Below, in pieces: positions 1 through 6,298 of a DNA stretch of 7,424 nt. The notes under the pieces are model-generated. The model did no database searches, had not been told where the DNA came from, and worked only from the letters and a program-made list of their open reading frames with translations. Source of the DNA: Lawsonibacter sp. (lineage in GTDB: Bacteria; Bacillota; Clostridia; Oscillospirales; Oscillospiraceae). The position numbers and the translations under genes are program-made. The DNA is taken from the NCBI GenBank assembly GCA_022798855.1, contig JAAWNI010000111.1, forward strand, positions 1 to 7,424, written 5' to 3'. Each line of letters begins with the position of its first letter. Positions within the stretch are counted from its first letter, which is position 1.

Positions 1-474
1 GTAGAACTCCACGGTGATGCACAGCACCATGCCCTTGGACCAGTCGTCGGGCTTCTTGGCCAGGATGTTGATGGAGCCGGCGGCCACGCGGCCCTGGGCG
101 ATGGCGGAGAACAGTCCGCCGAGGGCCATGGGCAGGCAGGCGGCAAAGTACTGGAAGCCCTGCGCAATGGTCAGCTCAGGCAGAACGCCGGACAGCAGGC
201 CCATGCGGAACACGGCGAAGAACCACACCACCAGGCCGTACAGGCCCTGGGTGCCGGGGATTACCTGAAGGATCATGACTTTACCAAACTTGCTGGGGTC
301 CTCGCACAGCAGGCCAGTGCCGGCCTCACCGGCGATGCCGGTGCCCTTGGCGGAGCCGATGCCGCTGAGCACAGCAGCCAGGCCCGCGCCCAACAGGGCC
401 AGTCCCAGGCCGCCGAAGGCGCCAAAGAGCGTTCCGCTCTGCTGAAGTTCAAACATCTGAGCGATTTCATTCAT
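1..474 (-). CDS. ntpK: V-type ATPase subunit K (rotor-ring proteolipid), 3' end cut by window edge
   Basis: This is the membrane rotor-ring subunit that carries the transported ion past subunit I in a V/A-type ATPase. The reading frame gives 158 residues without a stop before the left edge; family members have about 156-165, so only the last few residues are missing. Two four-helix halves are visible: a first hairpin at about residues 17-90, with the SGIGSAKG loop at 37-44, and a second from about 105, with AQGRVAAG at 126-133 and LAKKP at 138-142. Residues matching the E. hirae NtpK ion site are I72, T75, Q76 and Y79 (IPGTQGLY), Q127 and the essential glutamate E156 (TVEFY). The start at 474 is chosen because AGGAGG (483-488) lies 8 bases upstream; the ATG at 470 is in another frame. 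It starts 15 bases after the ntpI stop, in the same operon. The product is clear. Confidence 0.96.
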   Translation of the reverse strand, partial: MNEIAQMFELQQSGTLFGAFGGLGLALLGAGLAAVLSGIGSAKGTGIAGEAGTGLLCEDPSKFGKVMILQVIPGTQGLYGLVVWFFAVFRMGLLSGVLPELTIAQGFQYFAACLPMALGGLFSAIAQGRVAAGSINILAKKPDDWSKGMVLCITVEFY

Positions 475-489
475 GATTTTTTCCTCCTC

Positions 490-2418
490 TTATTTGACTA
501 CATCGTAGTATTTGGTATTGAGATCCAGGGGGCGGAAGGGCCTTCCGCCGTCCTGGTAGAACTTGCCGAAGTACTCCAGGCACTGCAAGCGCAGGTCGTG
601 GACGTAGCAGCCCAGCAGGTTCAGCGCGAAGTTCAGGGTATTGCCCGCGAAGGAGATGATCAGGAAAATCACGATGTTGCCGGGGATGGCCCCCAGGGTG
701 TTGAACACCTGGGCGATGACCGAACCGGCCAGCATCAGGGCCATGAGGCGGGAGTAGGACAGGATGTCCCCGAAGTAGCCCGTCACATGGTTGTACAGGG
801 AGCCGAAAATGCCGGTGACCTTGCCAAAGCCCTGGTTTTGAACCACAGGGCCGGCCACCACCAGCACGCCGCCAAGGGCCAGCACGATGGGGGTGATCCC
901 CGCGATCATCAGGCCCAGCCCGGCAAAGACGATCCACCAGGTAACCTCCTCAAAGACGGCGTCCATCACCTGGCCGTTTTTCAGCTTGGAAACAAAGCTG
1001 ACGGCCATGCCGGTGATGATCTGCACAAAGCCCAGGCACATGGCCCCGACGAGGATCATCATAGTGTCCTCCAGGGGGGTGAACAGGGCGGGCAGGGCGA
1101 AGTCGCCGCCGGTGGTCAGCTTGACCACCTGGGTCAGGAAGTCGCCGAAGAAGCCGCCGGTGAGGGCGCCCATGATAAAGGTCGTCACGCCGCACAGCAC
1201 CAGCAGGCCGCACAGGTGGCCGAAGGTGCCGCCGGGCTTCTTCTTTTTCAGGATGACCGCCCCAGCCAGCATCATCAGCAGGCCGTAGCCCATGTCCGCC
1301 ATCATGATCCCGTAGAACAGGATGAAGAAGGGGGCCATCAGGGGGTTGGGGTCCAGCGTCCCATAGGCGGGCAGGGAGTACATCTCCGTGACCATGTTCA
1401 GGGGCTTGGTCAGTATGTTGTTTTTCAGCTTCACCGGCACCTGGGGGTAGTCCTCCGGGGCGGGGTCGCTGACTTCGCAGGCGCAGGGGTAGGCCGCCAG
1501 CGCCTTCTCCAGCTGGGGCCAGCTCTCCGCCGGGACCCAGCCCTCCAGCAGGAAGGTCTGGGCGGTGTCCAGCAGCCTGCCCCGGGACTCCTCCCGCTGG
1601 GCGTTGGCCCCGGCCAGGTCGGACAGCTGCCGCAGGGGGGCGTTGAGTTCACCCATGCCGGCCAGCTCCTCCTCGATGGAGGCGGCCTCCTCCCTGAGCG
1701 CCTTAGTCTCCTGGTACAGGCGGCCCAGGTTTTCCGCCGCGGTGCCCGTCCAGTCCCGCAGGTTGGCCCGGGACCAGCCCAAGGCCTTCAGCTTTTCCAG
1801 AACGCCCTCCGCCTGGCTGGCGTGGCACACCAGCATACAGTAGTGGAAATCCCGTTCGGTGTACACCTCGGTGAGCTGGGCCAGCCCGCCGGCGGCCTGG
1901 ACCTCGCCCTCCGCCTGGTTCATGGGGACATTGGCGGGCAGGGTGCCCAGCTGGATGGCCACCTGGGGGGTGGAGCCCGTCTCCAGGGGAAGGTCCAGGT
2001 CCATCCAGGGGCGGAGCACCTCCTTCTGGGCTTCCAGCTTGTTCTCCTCGGCGCGGATGGCGGCCAGCCGCCGGTCCAGATCGTTGACCGCCTTTGCGGC
2101 CTGGCGGGCCCTCTCGGCCCGCTCCTCGCTCAGGAAATCCCCCTCCGGCACGCCGGGCTTGGGGTCCAGCAGCCCGCCCTTGGCGGGGGTGTAGCGCTTG
2201 AGCACCTCCAGCGCCCTTTCGGCCTGGGCCTTCTCCTCGTGGGCGGCGGCCAGTCCGCCCGTGTCCGGACGGGTGAGGGCGGACCACACCGGGTCCTCCT
2301 GGTCCGCCTCCGGCTGGATGACCTCCACACAGCCCATGTGCTGGAGCTTTCGGAGCAGTTCCTCCCGGTCGCCGGCCATGCCCACCATGCGCAGGCGTTT
2401 CATTTTTACTATGGCCAT
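490..2418 (-). CDS. ntpI: V-type ATPase subunit I (116-kDa/a-subunit family)
   Basis: This is the stator membrane subunit, which provides the ion half-channels against the K ring and ties the peripheral stalks to the membrane. It has 642 residues, normal for bacterial family members. The N-terminal half (1 to about 330) is cytoplasmic, starting MAIVKMKRLRMVGM and with charged, coiled-coil-like stretches near 55-75, 95-135 and 230-262. The C-terminal half has about seven or eight membrane segments from residue 360. The family signature linking the halves is seen as LTKPLNMVTEMYSLPAYG (336-353), then DPNP and MMADMGYG (372-379). The two conserved channel arginines are R557 in LSYSRLMAL and R610 in VHDLRLQ. 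The start codon overlaps the upstream stop by one base (TAATG), which suggests translational coupling; only a weak ribosome site (GGAAGG, 2433-2438) is visible. Another ATG at residue 6 has no better upstream site. Confidence 0.97.
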   Translation of the reverse strand: MAIVKMKRLRMVGMAGDREELLRKLQHMGCVEVIQPEADQEDPVWSALTRPDTGGLAAAHEEKAQAERALEVLKRYTPAKGGLLDPKPGVPEGDFLSEERAERARQAAKAVNDLDRRLAAIRAEENKLEAQKEVLRPWMDLDLPLETGSTPQVAIQLGTLPANVPMNQAEGEVQAAGGLAQLTEVYTERDFHYCMLVCHASQAEGVLEKLKALGWSRANLRDWTGTAAENLGRLYQETKALREEAASIEEELAGMGELNAPLRQLSDLAGANAQREESRGRLLDTAQTFLLEGWVPAESWPQLEKALAAYPCACEVSDPAPEDYPQVPVKLKNNILTKPLNMVTEMYSLPAYGTLDPNPLMAPFFILFYGIMMADMGYGLLMMLAGAVILKKKKPGGTFGHLCGLLVLCGVTTFIMGALTGGFFGDFLTQVVKLTTGGDFALPALFTPLEDTMMILVGAMCLGFVQIITGMAVSFVSKLKNGQVMDAVFEEVTWWIVFAGLGLMIAGITPIVLALGGVLVVAGPVVQNQGFGKVTGIFGSLYNHVTGYFGDILSYSRLMALMLAGSVIAQVFNTLGAIPGNIVIFLIISFAGNTLNFALNLLGCYVHDLRLQCLEYFGKFYQDGGRPFRPLDLNTKYYDVVK

Positions 2419-2732
2419 TACCGTTCCACGACCCTTCCAACAATGAGCTGTGCGGCCTCCTCAAGCCGGTTTCGGGCATTCCGCCTCAGTGTCTCGCAGT
2501 CCTCCTCCGCCCGCCCCAGCTCCTCCTGAGTCAGCTGGGCGGCTTTGTTTTCCGCTGCCGCCATCATCTGGCGGGCTGCCCCACGGGCCCGCTGCCGGGC
2601 CTGCTCCACAATCTGCTTCGCTTCCCGCTGGGCGTCGGCCAGCTTTTGCTTGGCCTGGACCGCTGCGGCCTCCCGATCCGCTTTAGCCTTCGCCTCCGCC
2701 TGGGTGACCGTCTGAATTGCTTCTAATGCCAT
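2418..2732 (-). CDS. ntpF: V-type ATPase coiled-coil stalk subunit (G/H-like, NtpF position)
   Basis: This protein of 104 residues is almost entirely a charged, alanine-rich helix. It is rich in Ala, Glu, Gln, Lys and Arg, has no proline or tryptophan, and has a heptad-like pattern across about residues 8-98. Such a protein fits the peripheral-stalk subunit that pairs with subunit E and attaches the catalytic head to subunit I. The identification rests on composition, length and position: it is first in the operon directly before ntpI and ntpK, as ntpF is in Enterococcus hirae. Bacterial databases also call this subunit G or H. The start is supported by AGGTGG (2740-2745) 7 bases upstream, and the sigma-A-type promoter at 2784-2812 precedes it. 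Its TAA stop overlaps the ntpI ATG. Sequence alone could fit other coiled-coil proteins, but context makes the stalk role very likely. Confidence 0.85.
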   Translation of the reverse strand: MALEAIQTVTQAEAKAKADREAAAVQAKQKLADAQREAKQIVEQARQRARGAARQMMAAAENKAAQLTQEELGRAEEDCETLRRNARNRLEEAAQLIVGRVVER

Positions 2733-2783
2733 GATTTCACCACCTTTTTCCGCTTGCCAAAATAGGGTATCTGCTACTGTAAT

Positions 2784-2812
2784 ATTGTAGTAAAGATTTC
2801 CGAAAAAATCAA
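2784..2812 (-). promoter_or_regulatory. Sigma-A-type promoter of the V-ATPase operon
   Basis: Read on the minus strand, TTGATT (2807-2812) and TACAAT (2784-2789) are separated by exactly 17 bases, inside an AT-rich island. The -10 box ends about 51 bases before the ntpF start, with the ribosome site between. It is the only strong candidate between the upstream terminator and ntpF, so it probably drives the whole ATPase operon. No operator or riboswitch-like structure is obvious in the short leader. Confidence 0.8.
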
Positions 2813-2885
2813 GGCCTTTTTCAGGTGTTTTCCATAGACAATTTAAAGCGGATGTCCAAGTATTTCATACATTTCTTCAACAAAT

Positions 2886-2917
2886 AAAAAATGTCCGGCC
2901 GCGCGCCGCAGCCGGAC
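2886..2917 (-). terminator. Intrinsic terminator of the DUF4015-like gene
   Basis: A perfect 7-bp stem, GTCCGGC (2893-2899) with GCCGGAC (2911-2917), can be extended past one mismatch by three further GC pairs. On the minus strand it is followed by ATTTTTTAT. It begins about 20 bases after the stop of the gene at 2939-4036 and separates that unit from the ATPase operon promoter. Confidence 0.88.
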
Positions 2918-2938
2918 GATCTTTCAAACGCTCAAATC

Positions 2939-4036
2939 TCAGGCACCTGGGGCCCCTTCCAGCACCGCCTGGAAGACCTCCCGGCCCTCCTCGGCCTGGG
3001 GGACGATCTGGACCGTCCGCTCCTTTTCCAGTTCCGGCAGGGCCGACAAGGCCTCCTTGTCCCCCCAGATCCGATAGCCGAACTGGTCCAGCATCTGGGG
3101 CGTCACCCCGCTTACGGCGCTCCCCTCGCCCAGGATGCCCCCCGTGATCCGCAGGGACACCTTGGTTCCATAGGGCTCCACCGCCTGCTGGACCTGGGCC
3201 AGGAAGTCCTCCAGCTGGGCGGTAAACTGGCTGGGGTCATAGGAGTCGGACCGGCGGATGTTCTCCAGCTTGCCGGTGACGGGGAAGTAGAACTCCTCCA
3301 GAAGGATCTCGTCAAAGCCCATGGAGGCCAGCTCGCCGCACAGGGCGGCGTTGTAGGCCCGTATCTCCTCCCGGCCCGGGCTGGTCCAACGCAGGCTCAG
3401 CTCGTCCCGCCAGTTCCAGTCGGTGCCCGCCCAGCGCAGGGCCAGCCGGTTGTTGTAATAGGGCACAGTGTCATCCCGGAAGCAGTGCACCCGGGCGATG
3501 GTGTATACCTCCCCCTCGTTCCACTGCTTCAAGGCGTCGGCCGACGCCTGCTGGCCGTTCACGTGGGACCAGCCGGCGATGCTCTGCTCCGAGGGCCAGG
3601 CCAGCTGGCCCATCTGGTCCTTGACCTCCAGCACCACCGCTTCCGCCCCCGACTCCTCCAGCCGGGCGGCGGCGGCAGTCCCGCTGGCCACCTCGTCCAC
3701 CGTCAGGGACAGGGCAAAGCCGGGGGGCTCCGGCTCAGGAACGGGCTCCGCGTCCGGCTGGCTGCCGCCGGGGTCCTCAGACAGGCTGACGTCGGGCAGC
3801 TCGGGCAGGGACGAGGAGCCCTCCGGCTCCGGCCGCTCCTGCCGGAACATCTGGAGGAAGGGGGGCAGGTCCAGCCGCACCCCGTCGTCGGTGTAGACCA
3901 GGTAGCGCTGGAGGTAGACCACCCCGGCCAGCACAAGCACCACCACCACCGCCAGGGCAATGGCAATCATCCTCAATATATCAGTTACCGTCTTGCGGCC
4001 CCGGTAGCCGCCCACATCCCGGTTGGAACGACTCAT
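2939..4036 (-). CDS. Membrane-anchored putative glycoside hydrolase domain protein (DUF4015-like)
   Basis: The protein has 365 residues. A basic N-terminus (residues 1-22) precedes one hydrophobic segment (about 22-42), with no clear cleavage site or lipobox, so it is probably a signal anchor with the rest outside the cell. A Pro/Glu/Ser-rich linker runs over about 64-106. The remaining domain (about 107-358) resembles the TIM-barrel-like putative glycoside hydrolases of DUF4015 (PF13200). VVLEVKDQMGQL (134-145) fits the 'ViDvKdd.G' strand, YTIARVHCFRDD (178-189) the 'YpIARi..FkD' strand, and MGFDEILLEEFYFP (239-252) the 'lGFDEIqfDYIRFP' strand. The last is altered at the family's usual acidic positions. 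Substrate and activity are unknown; a cell-wall or polysaccharide role is only inferred from location and family. The start is supported by GGAGGAG (4041-4047) just upstream. It is transcribed alone, between its own promoter and terminator. Confidence 0.75.
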   Translation of the reverse strand: MSRSNRDVGGYRGRKTVTDILRMIAIALAVVVVLVLAGVVYLQRYLVYTDDGVRLDLPPFLQMFRQERPEPEGSSSLPELPDVSLSEDPGGSQPDAEPVPEPEPPGFALSLTVDEVASGTAAAARLEESGAEAVVLEVKDQMGQLAWPSEQSIAGWSHVNGQQASADALKQWNEGEVYTIARVHCFRDDTVPYYNNRLALRWAGTDWNWRDELSLRWTSPGREEIRAYNAALCGELASMGFDEILLEEFYFPVTGKLENIRRSDSYDPSQFTAQLEDFLAQVQQAVEPYGTKVSLRITGGILGEGSAVSGVTPQMLDQFGYRIWGDKEALSALPELEKERTVQIVPQAEEGREVFQAVLEGAPGA

Positions 4037-4097
4037 AGCGCTCCTCCAAACTATCGTGATTGGTAATTTTTAGTAGACATAACTACGTTAGCAGTTT

Positions 4098-4126
4098 ATT
4101 ATATCAAGTTTCCCGCCCTTTTACAA
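4098..4126 (-). promoter_or_regulatory. Sigma-A-type promoter of the DUF4015-like gene
   Basis: On the minus strand TTGTAA (4121-4126) and a perfect TATAAT (4098-4103) are 17 bases apart in an AT-rich stretch. The -10 box lies about 61 bases upstream of the start codon at 4036. It follows the end of the dehydrogenase gene, so the DUF4015-like gene has its own transcription start. Confidence 0.85.
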
Positions 4127-4140
4127 CCGAAAAATTGGGA

Positions 4141-4157
4141 AGAAATCTTAAATTTCT
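4141..4157 (-). terminator. Possible weak terminator after the azlCD-dehydrogenase operon
   Basis: A 6-bp AT-rich stem, AGAAAT with ATTTCT and a 5-base loop, lies ten bases past the stop of the dehydrogenase gene. On the minus strand a short T run (CAATTTTTC) follows a few bases later. A competing stem (GAAATC 4142-4147 with GATTTC 4160-4165) overlaps it. The stem is weak, so some read-through into the next gene is plausible. Confidence 0.3.
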
Positions 4158-4166
4158 ATGATTTCC

Positions 4167-4901
4167 TCAAATCACCATGCCGCCGTCCGCCGCCAGCACC
4201 TGCCCGGTGATGAAGGAGGACCGGCTGGAAGCCAGAAATTCGATGGCTTCGGCCACCTCCTCCGCCCCGCCGATCCGGCACAGGGGGGCGTCCTCCCCCA
4301 GCTGGGCCAGGGCCTCGGGGGGCAGATCCCGGTTCATGTCGGTGCCGATGACTCCGGGGGCCACGCAGTTCACCCGGATGTTCGAGGGCCCCAGCTCCTT
4401 GGCCAGGGCCTTGGTCAGGCCGATGACCCCCGCCTTGGCGGCGGAGTAGGGCGCCTCGCAGGAGCCGCCGGCGGCCCCCCACATGGAGGACACCGTCACA
4501 ATGGCCCCCCGCTGCCGCCGGACCATGCCGGGGACGGCCGCCCGGAGGGTGTAAAACACTCCGTCCAGGTCCACCGACATCACCTGGCGCCACTGGTCCG
4601 GCGTGGTATCGGTGAGCAGCTGCTGGGGCAGGGCCACACCGGCGTTGCAGACCACGGCGTCCAGCGGGCCCAGGGCCGCTTCCGACTCCCGGACCAGCCG
4701 CTCCGCCTGCACCGGGTCAGCCACGTCCGCCTGGATGGGGACGGCCCCCACGCCAAGCCCGGACAGCTCCCGGACCAGCGCCTGGGCCTTGTCCCGGCTG
4801 GAATTGAAGTTGACCGCCACGTCCCAGCCCCTTTGGGCGAACAGCCGGGCCGCGGCCACGCCGATGCCCCGGGACGCGCCGGTGATGAGTACCTTTGACA
4901 T
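4167..4901 (-). CDS. FabG-like short-chain dehydrogenase/reductase (3-oxoacyl-ACP reductase or EF-P 5-aminopentanone reductase type)
   Basis: This is a classical short-chain dehydrogenase of 244 residues, the usual FabG length. It has the nucleotide-binding loop TGASRGIG (7-14), the NAG motif (86-88), the catalytic serine S139 in TVSSMWG, Y152 and K156 in YSAAKAG, and the C-terminal ITGQVLAADGG. R11 and R36 suggest NADPH. The asparagine of the FabG catalytic tetrad (VNL) appears as D111 (VDLDGVF). General annotation would be 3-oxoacyl-ACP reductase of fatty acid synthesis, but no fatty-acid genes are nearby. The stretch SSMWGAAGGSCEAPYS resembles YmfI, the reductase that finishes the EF-P lysine modification in Bacillus. 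The start at 4901 is set by AAGGAG (4909-4914), 7 bases upstream. The frame stays open upstream across azlD, but that extension is not protein-like. It begins 53 bases after the azlD stop with no promoter between them, so it is probably the third gene of that operon. Confidence 0.9.
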   Translation of the reverse strand: MSKVLITGASRGIGVAAARLFAQRGWDVAVNFNSSRDKAQALVRELSGLGVGAVPIQADVADPVQAERLVRESEAALGPLDAVVCNAGVALPQQLLTDTTPDQWRQVMSVDLDGVFYTLRAAVPGMVRRQRGAIVTVSSMWGAAGGSCEAPYSAAKAGVIGLTKALAKELGPSNIRVNCVAPGVIGTDMNRDLPPEALAQLGEDAPLCRIGGAEEVAEAIEFLASSRSSFITGQVLAADGGMVI

Positions 4902-4954
4902 AGGACAGCTCCTTTTCACGCTTCTTTGCCCCGCTGTTTTTGCTCCATATCTGT

Positions 4955-5290
4955 TCAGCCAAAAACCCCTTGGACCAGCACCATGTAGAAGACGGTGGCC
5001 CCGAAGATGGAGAGCAGGTCGTTGCCCTTCCACAGGTGGAGGAGGACGGCGGCCAGGCCCGCAGCCAGGGGCGGGGCCCAGCCCCCCAGCGTGGTAAACG
5101 CCACCCCTTTCAGGCAGTAGACGATGAGCATGGCGATGATGGCCGGGGGCAGCACCCGGCCCAGATAGAGGACGATTTTCGGGGGATGGTCCCCCCGGTC
5201 GAAGAGGAGGAAGGGCAGCGCCCTGGTAAAGAAGGTCACCGCCGCCATCACGGCGATGGAGGCCAGGGTCTGGGCGGGGGTCAGGGGCAT
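4955..5290 (-). CDS. azlD: AzlD family branched-chain amino acid transport protein
   Basis: This small membrane protein of 111 residues fits the usual AzlD length. About four hydrophobic segments are visible (roughly 8-29, 44-62, 69-86 and 91-109). Family-like motifs include TRALPFLLF (22-30), LPPAIIAMLIVYCL (47-60) and the C-terminal HLWKGNDLLSIFGATVFYM. AzlD is the small partner of AzlC; together they export branched-chain amino acids (established for AzlCD of Bacillus subtilis and BrnFE of Corynebacterium). The ATG at 5290 lies inside the end of azlC, overlapping it by 10 bases, and has a strong AGGAGG site (5298-5303) 7 bases upstream. The overlap indicates coupled synthesis of the two subunits. 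Confidence 0.93.
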   Translation of the reverse strand: MPLTPAQTLASIAVMAAVTFFTRALPFLLFDRGDHPPKIVLYLGRVLPPAIIAMLIVYCLKGVAFTTLGGWAPPLAAGLAAVLLHLWKGNDLLSIFGATVFYMVLVQGVFG

Positions 5291-5994
5291 GGGGACTCCT
5301 CCTCTCTGTGTTGTTCCTCATCCAGCCGGGGCCGGAGCAGGGCCAGGGCAACCACAATCATGCCCAGGGCGGGGAGGAGCATGTCCTCCGCCCCCACCAG
5401 CAGAAGGCTGGCCAGGGTGGCCGCGCCCCCCAGCAGGGCGGGCAGGTGGCTGCCGGCGGCCTTCCACTGGCCCACGGCGATGACCAAGAACAGGGCGGTC
5501 ATGGCGAAGTCCACCCCGGTGGTGTCAAAGCCCAGGGCGGAGCCCAGCAGAGAGCCGAGCACCGACCCCAGCACCCAGTAGCTCTGGTCCAGCAGGGCCA
5601 CGGCGAAGAAGAAATCGTGCTCCTCCACCCCCTCCGGGGCCTTCGCTGAGGACAGAAGGGCATAAGTCTCGTCGGTGAGGGAGAAGATCATATAGAACTT
5701 CCGAAAACCCATCCCGCGGAATTTCTCCAGCATGGACAGCCCATAGACCAGGTGGCGGAAATTGACCATCAGGGTCAGGAAGGCCGTCTGCGCCAGGGGG
5801 GCCCCCGCCGCCAGCAGGGAGACGCCCAGGTACTGCCCTGAGCCGGCGTAGATGGCCAGGCTCATCAGAGCCGCCCAGCCCACGCCGTAGCCGATGGACT
5901 GGAGCATCAGCCCGAAGGCCATGCCGATGGCCAGATAGCCCATCAGCACAGGGACCGTCACCGGAAAGGCGGCGGCCAAGGTCTTTTGATTCAT
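5281..5994 (-). CDS. azlC: AzlC family branched-chain amino acid export permease (large subunit)
   Basis: The protein has 237 residues, normal for AzlC, with about six or seven membrane segments. Family motifs are clear: PVLMGYLAIGMAFGLML near the N-terminus, IYAGSGQYLGVSLLAAGA (48-65), MVNFRHLVYGLSM (76-88), SLTDETYALL (105-114) and GFDTTGVDFAMTALFLV (155-171). It should form the main channel of the branched-chain amino acid exporter with AzlD. The C-terminal tail is hydrophilic (LDEEQHREEESPCP), and its codons overlap the azlD start. The start at 5994 is preceded by GAGGTG (6005-6010) with a slightly long 10-base spacer and by a promoter at 6031-6059. No Lrp/AzlB-type regulator is present in the window. 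It is divergent from the lipid kinase gene. Confidence 0.95.
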   Translation of the reverse strand: MNQKTLAAAFPVTVPVLMGYLAIGMAFGLMLQSIGYGVGWAALMSLAIYAGSGQYLGVSLLAAGAPLAQTAFLTLMVNFRHLVYGLSMLEKFRGMGFRKFYMIFSLTDETYALLSSAKAPEGVEEHDFFFAVALLDQSYWVLGSVLGSLLGSALGFDTTGVDFAMTALFLVIAVGQWKAAGSHLPALLGGAATLASLLLVGAEDMLLPALGMIVVALALLRPRLDEEQHREEESPCP

Positions 5995-6030
5995 CGCGGA
6001 GATACACCTCTATATCAGCAGTTTCGCTAT

Positions 6031-6059
6031 ATTGTACTCGCTTTTTCCGTCGGAAGCAA
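6031..6059 (-). promoter_or_regulatory. Sigma-A-type promoter of the azlC-azlD-dehydrogenase operon
   Basis: On the minus strand TTGCTT (6054-6059) and TACAAT (6031-6036) are 17 bases apart. The -10 box lies 36 bases upstream of the azlC start, leaving a short leader with the GAGGTG ribosome site. No further promoter is seen before azlD or the dehydrogenase gene, so all three probably depend on it. Confidence 0.75.
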
Positions 6060-6088
6060 CCCCCTTGTGGAAAAACGCTCTGCCGTTG

Positions 6089-6137
6089 GCTCCCTCCTTG
6101 AGGGAGCTGGCACCGCCGCAGGCGGTGGCTGAGGGAG
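6089..6137. repeat. Composite GC-rich intergenic palindrome (REP/MITE-like)
   Basis: Two perfect hairpins sit side by side: GCTCCCT (6089-6095) with AGGGAGC (6101-6107) and a 5-base loop, then CACCGCC (6111-6117) with GGCGGTG (6121-6127) and a 3-base GCA loop. The first arm has a second partner at the far end, since CTCCCTC (6090-6096) matches GAGGGAG (6131-6137). The unit can therefore fold either as two hairpins or as one stem enclosing a hairpin. It lies between divergent genes, where no terminator is needed. I associate this style of element, from memory, with dispersed intergenic repeats of Oscillospiraceae; copy number cannot be tested here. Confidence 0.65.
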
Positions 6138-6173
6138 TAAAACAGCGATTTCATACAACTTTTCCATCAAAAT

Positions 6174-6242
6174 CCCCCCCCAACACGGCTCCACCGCGCC
6201 GCCCCCCTCCCAAATGGGGGCTCTTTTACAGTCTGGGGGCGC
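6174..6242. other. C-rich tract with GCCCCC/GGGGGC inverted repeats
   Basis: A run of eight C (6174-6181) is followed by GCCCCC (6201-6206), which can pair with GGGGGC at 6216-6221 or with a second copy at 6235-6240. The nearer pairing gives a 6-bp stem with a 9-base loop, followed on the plus strand by TCTTTTA, too short a T run for a confident terminator. This tract fills much of the 303-base gap between the divergent azlC and kinase genes. No coding potential is visible. Its role is unknown; it may be part of the neighbouring repeat or another repeat remnant. Confidence 0.35.
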
Positions 6243-6298
6243 ACGGTCTTGAGCGGCGTTTCATTTTGTTAAGAAAAAATAAAGTTTCCTCCTTCGGC

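Noticed and set aside
14..268. Plus-strand open frame of 84 codons opposite ntpK, and a minus-strand one at 273-470 in another frame.
   Set aside because: Both overlap the conserved ntpK coding sequence in wrong frames and show no family features.
598..2529. Long plus-strand open frame of about 640 codons opposite ntpI.
   Set aside because: It is a mirror of the GC-rich codon bias of ntpI. The translation is low-complexity (rich in Gly, Gln, His, Val) with no family motifs, while the opposite strand encodes a clear full-length subunit I.
2891..4066. Plus-strand open frame of about 390 codons opposite the DUF4015-like gene.
   Set aside because: It begins inside the terminator hairpin, lacks recognisable motifs, and is explained by base composition. 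The minus-strand gene has a promoter, ribosome site, membrane anchor and terminator.
4902..5357. Upstream in-frame extension of the dehydrogenase gene, giving a fusion of about 396 residues.
   Set aside because: The added part is azlD read in the wrong frame and looks like low-complexity proline/glycine-rich noise. The ATG at 4901 has a well-placed AAGGAG and starts the standard FabG-like N-terminus.
6089..6137. Reading the composite palindrome as a rho-independent terminator.
   Set aside because: Neither strand has a T run directly after a stem, and the flanking genes diverge from this point, so no transcript is expected to end here.
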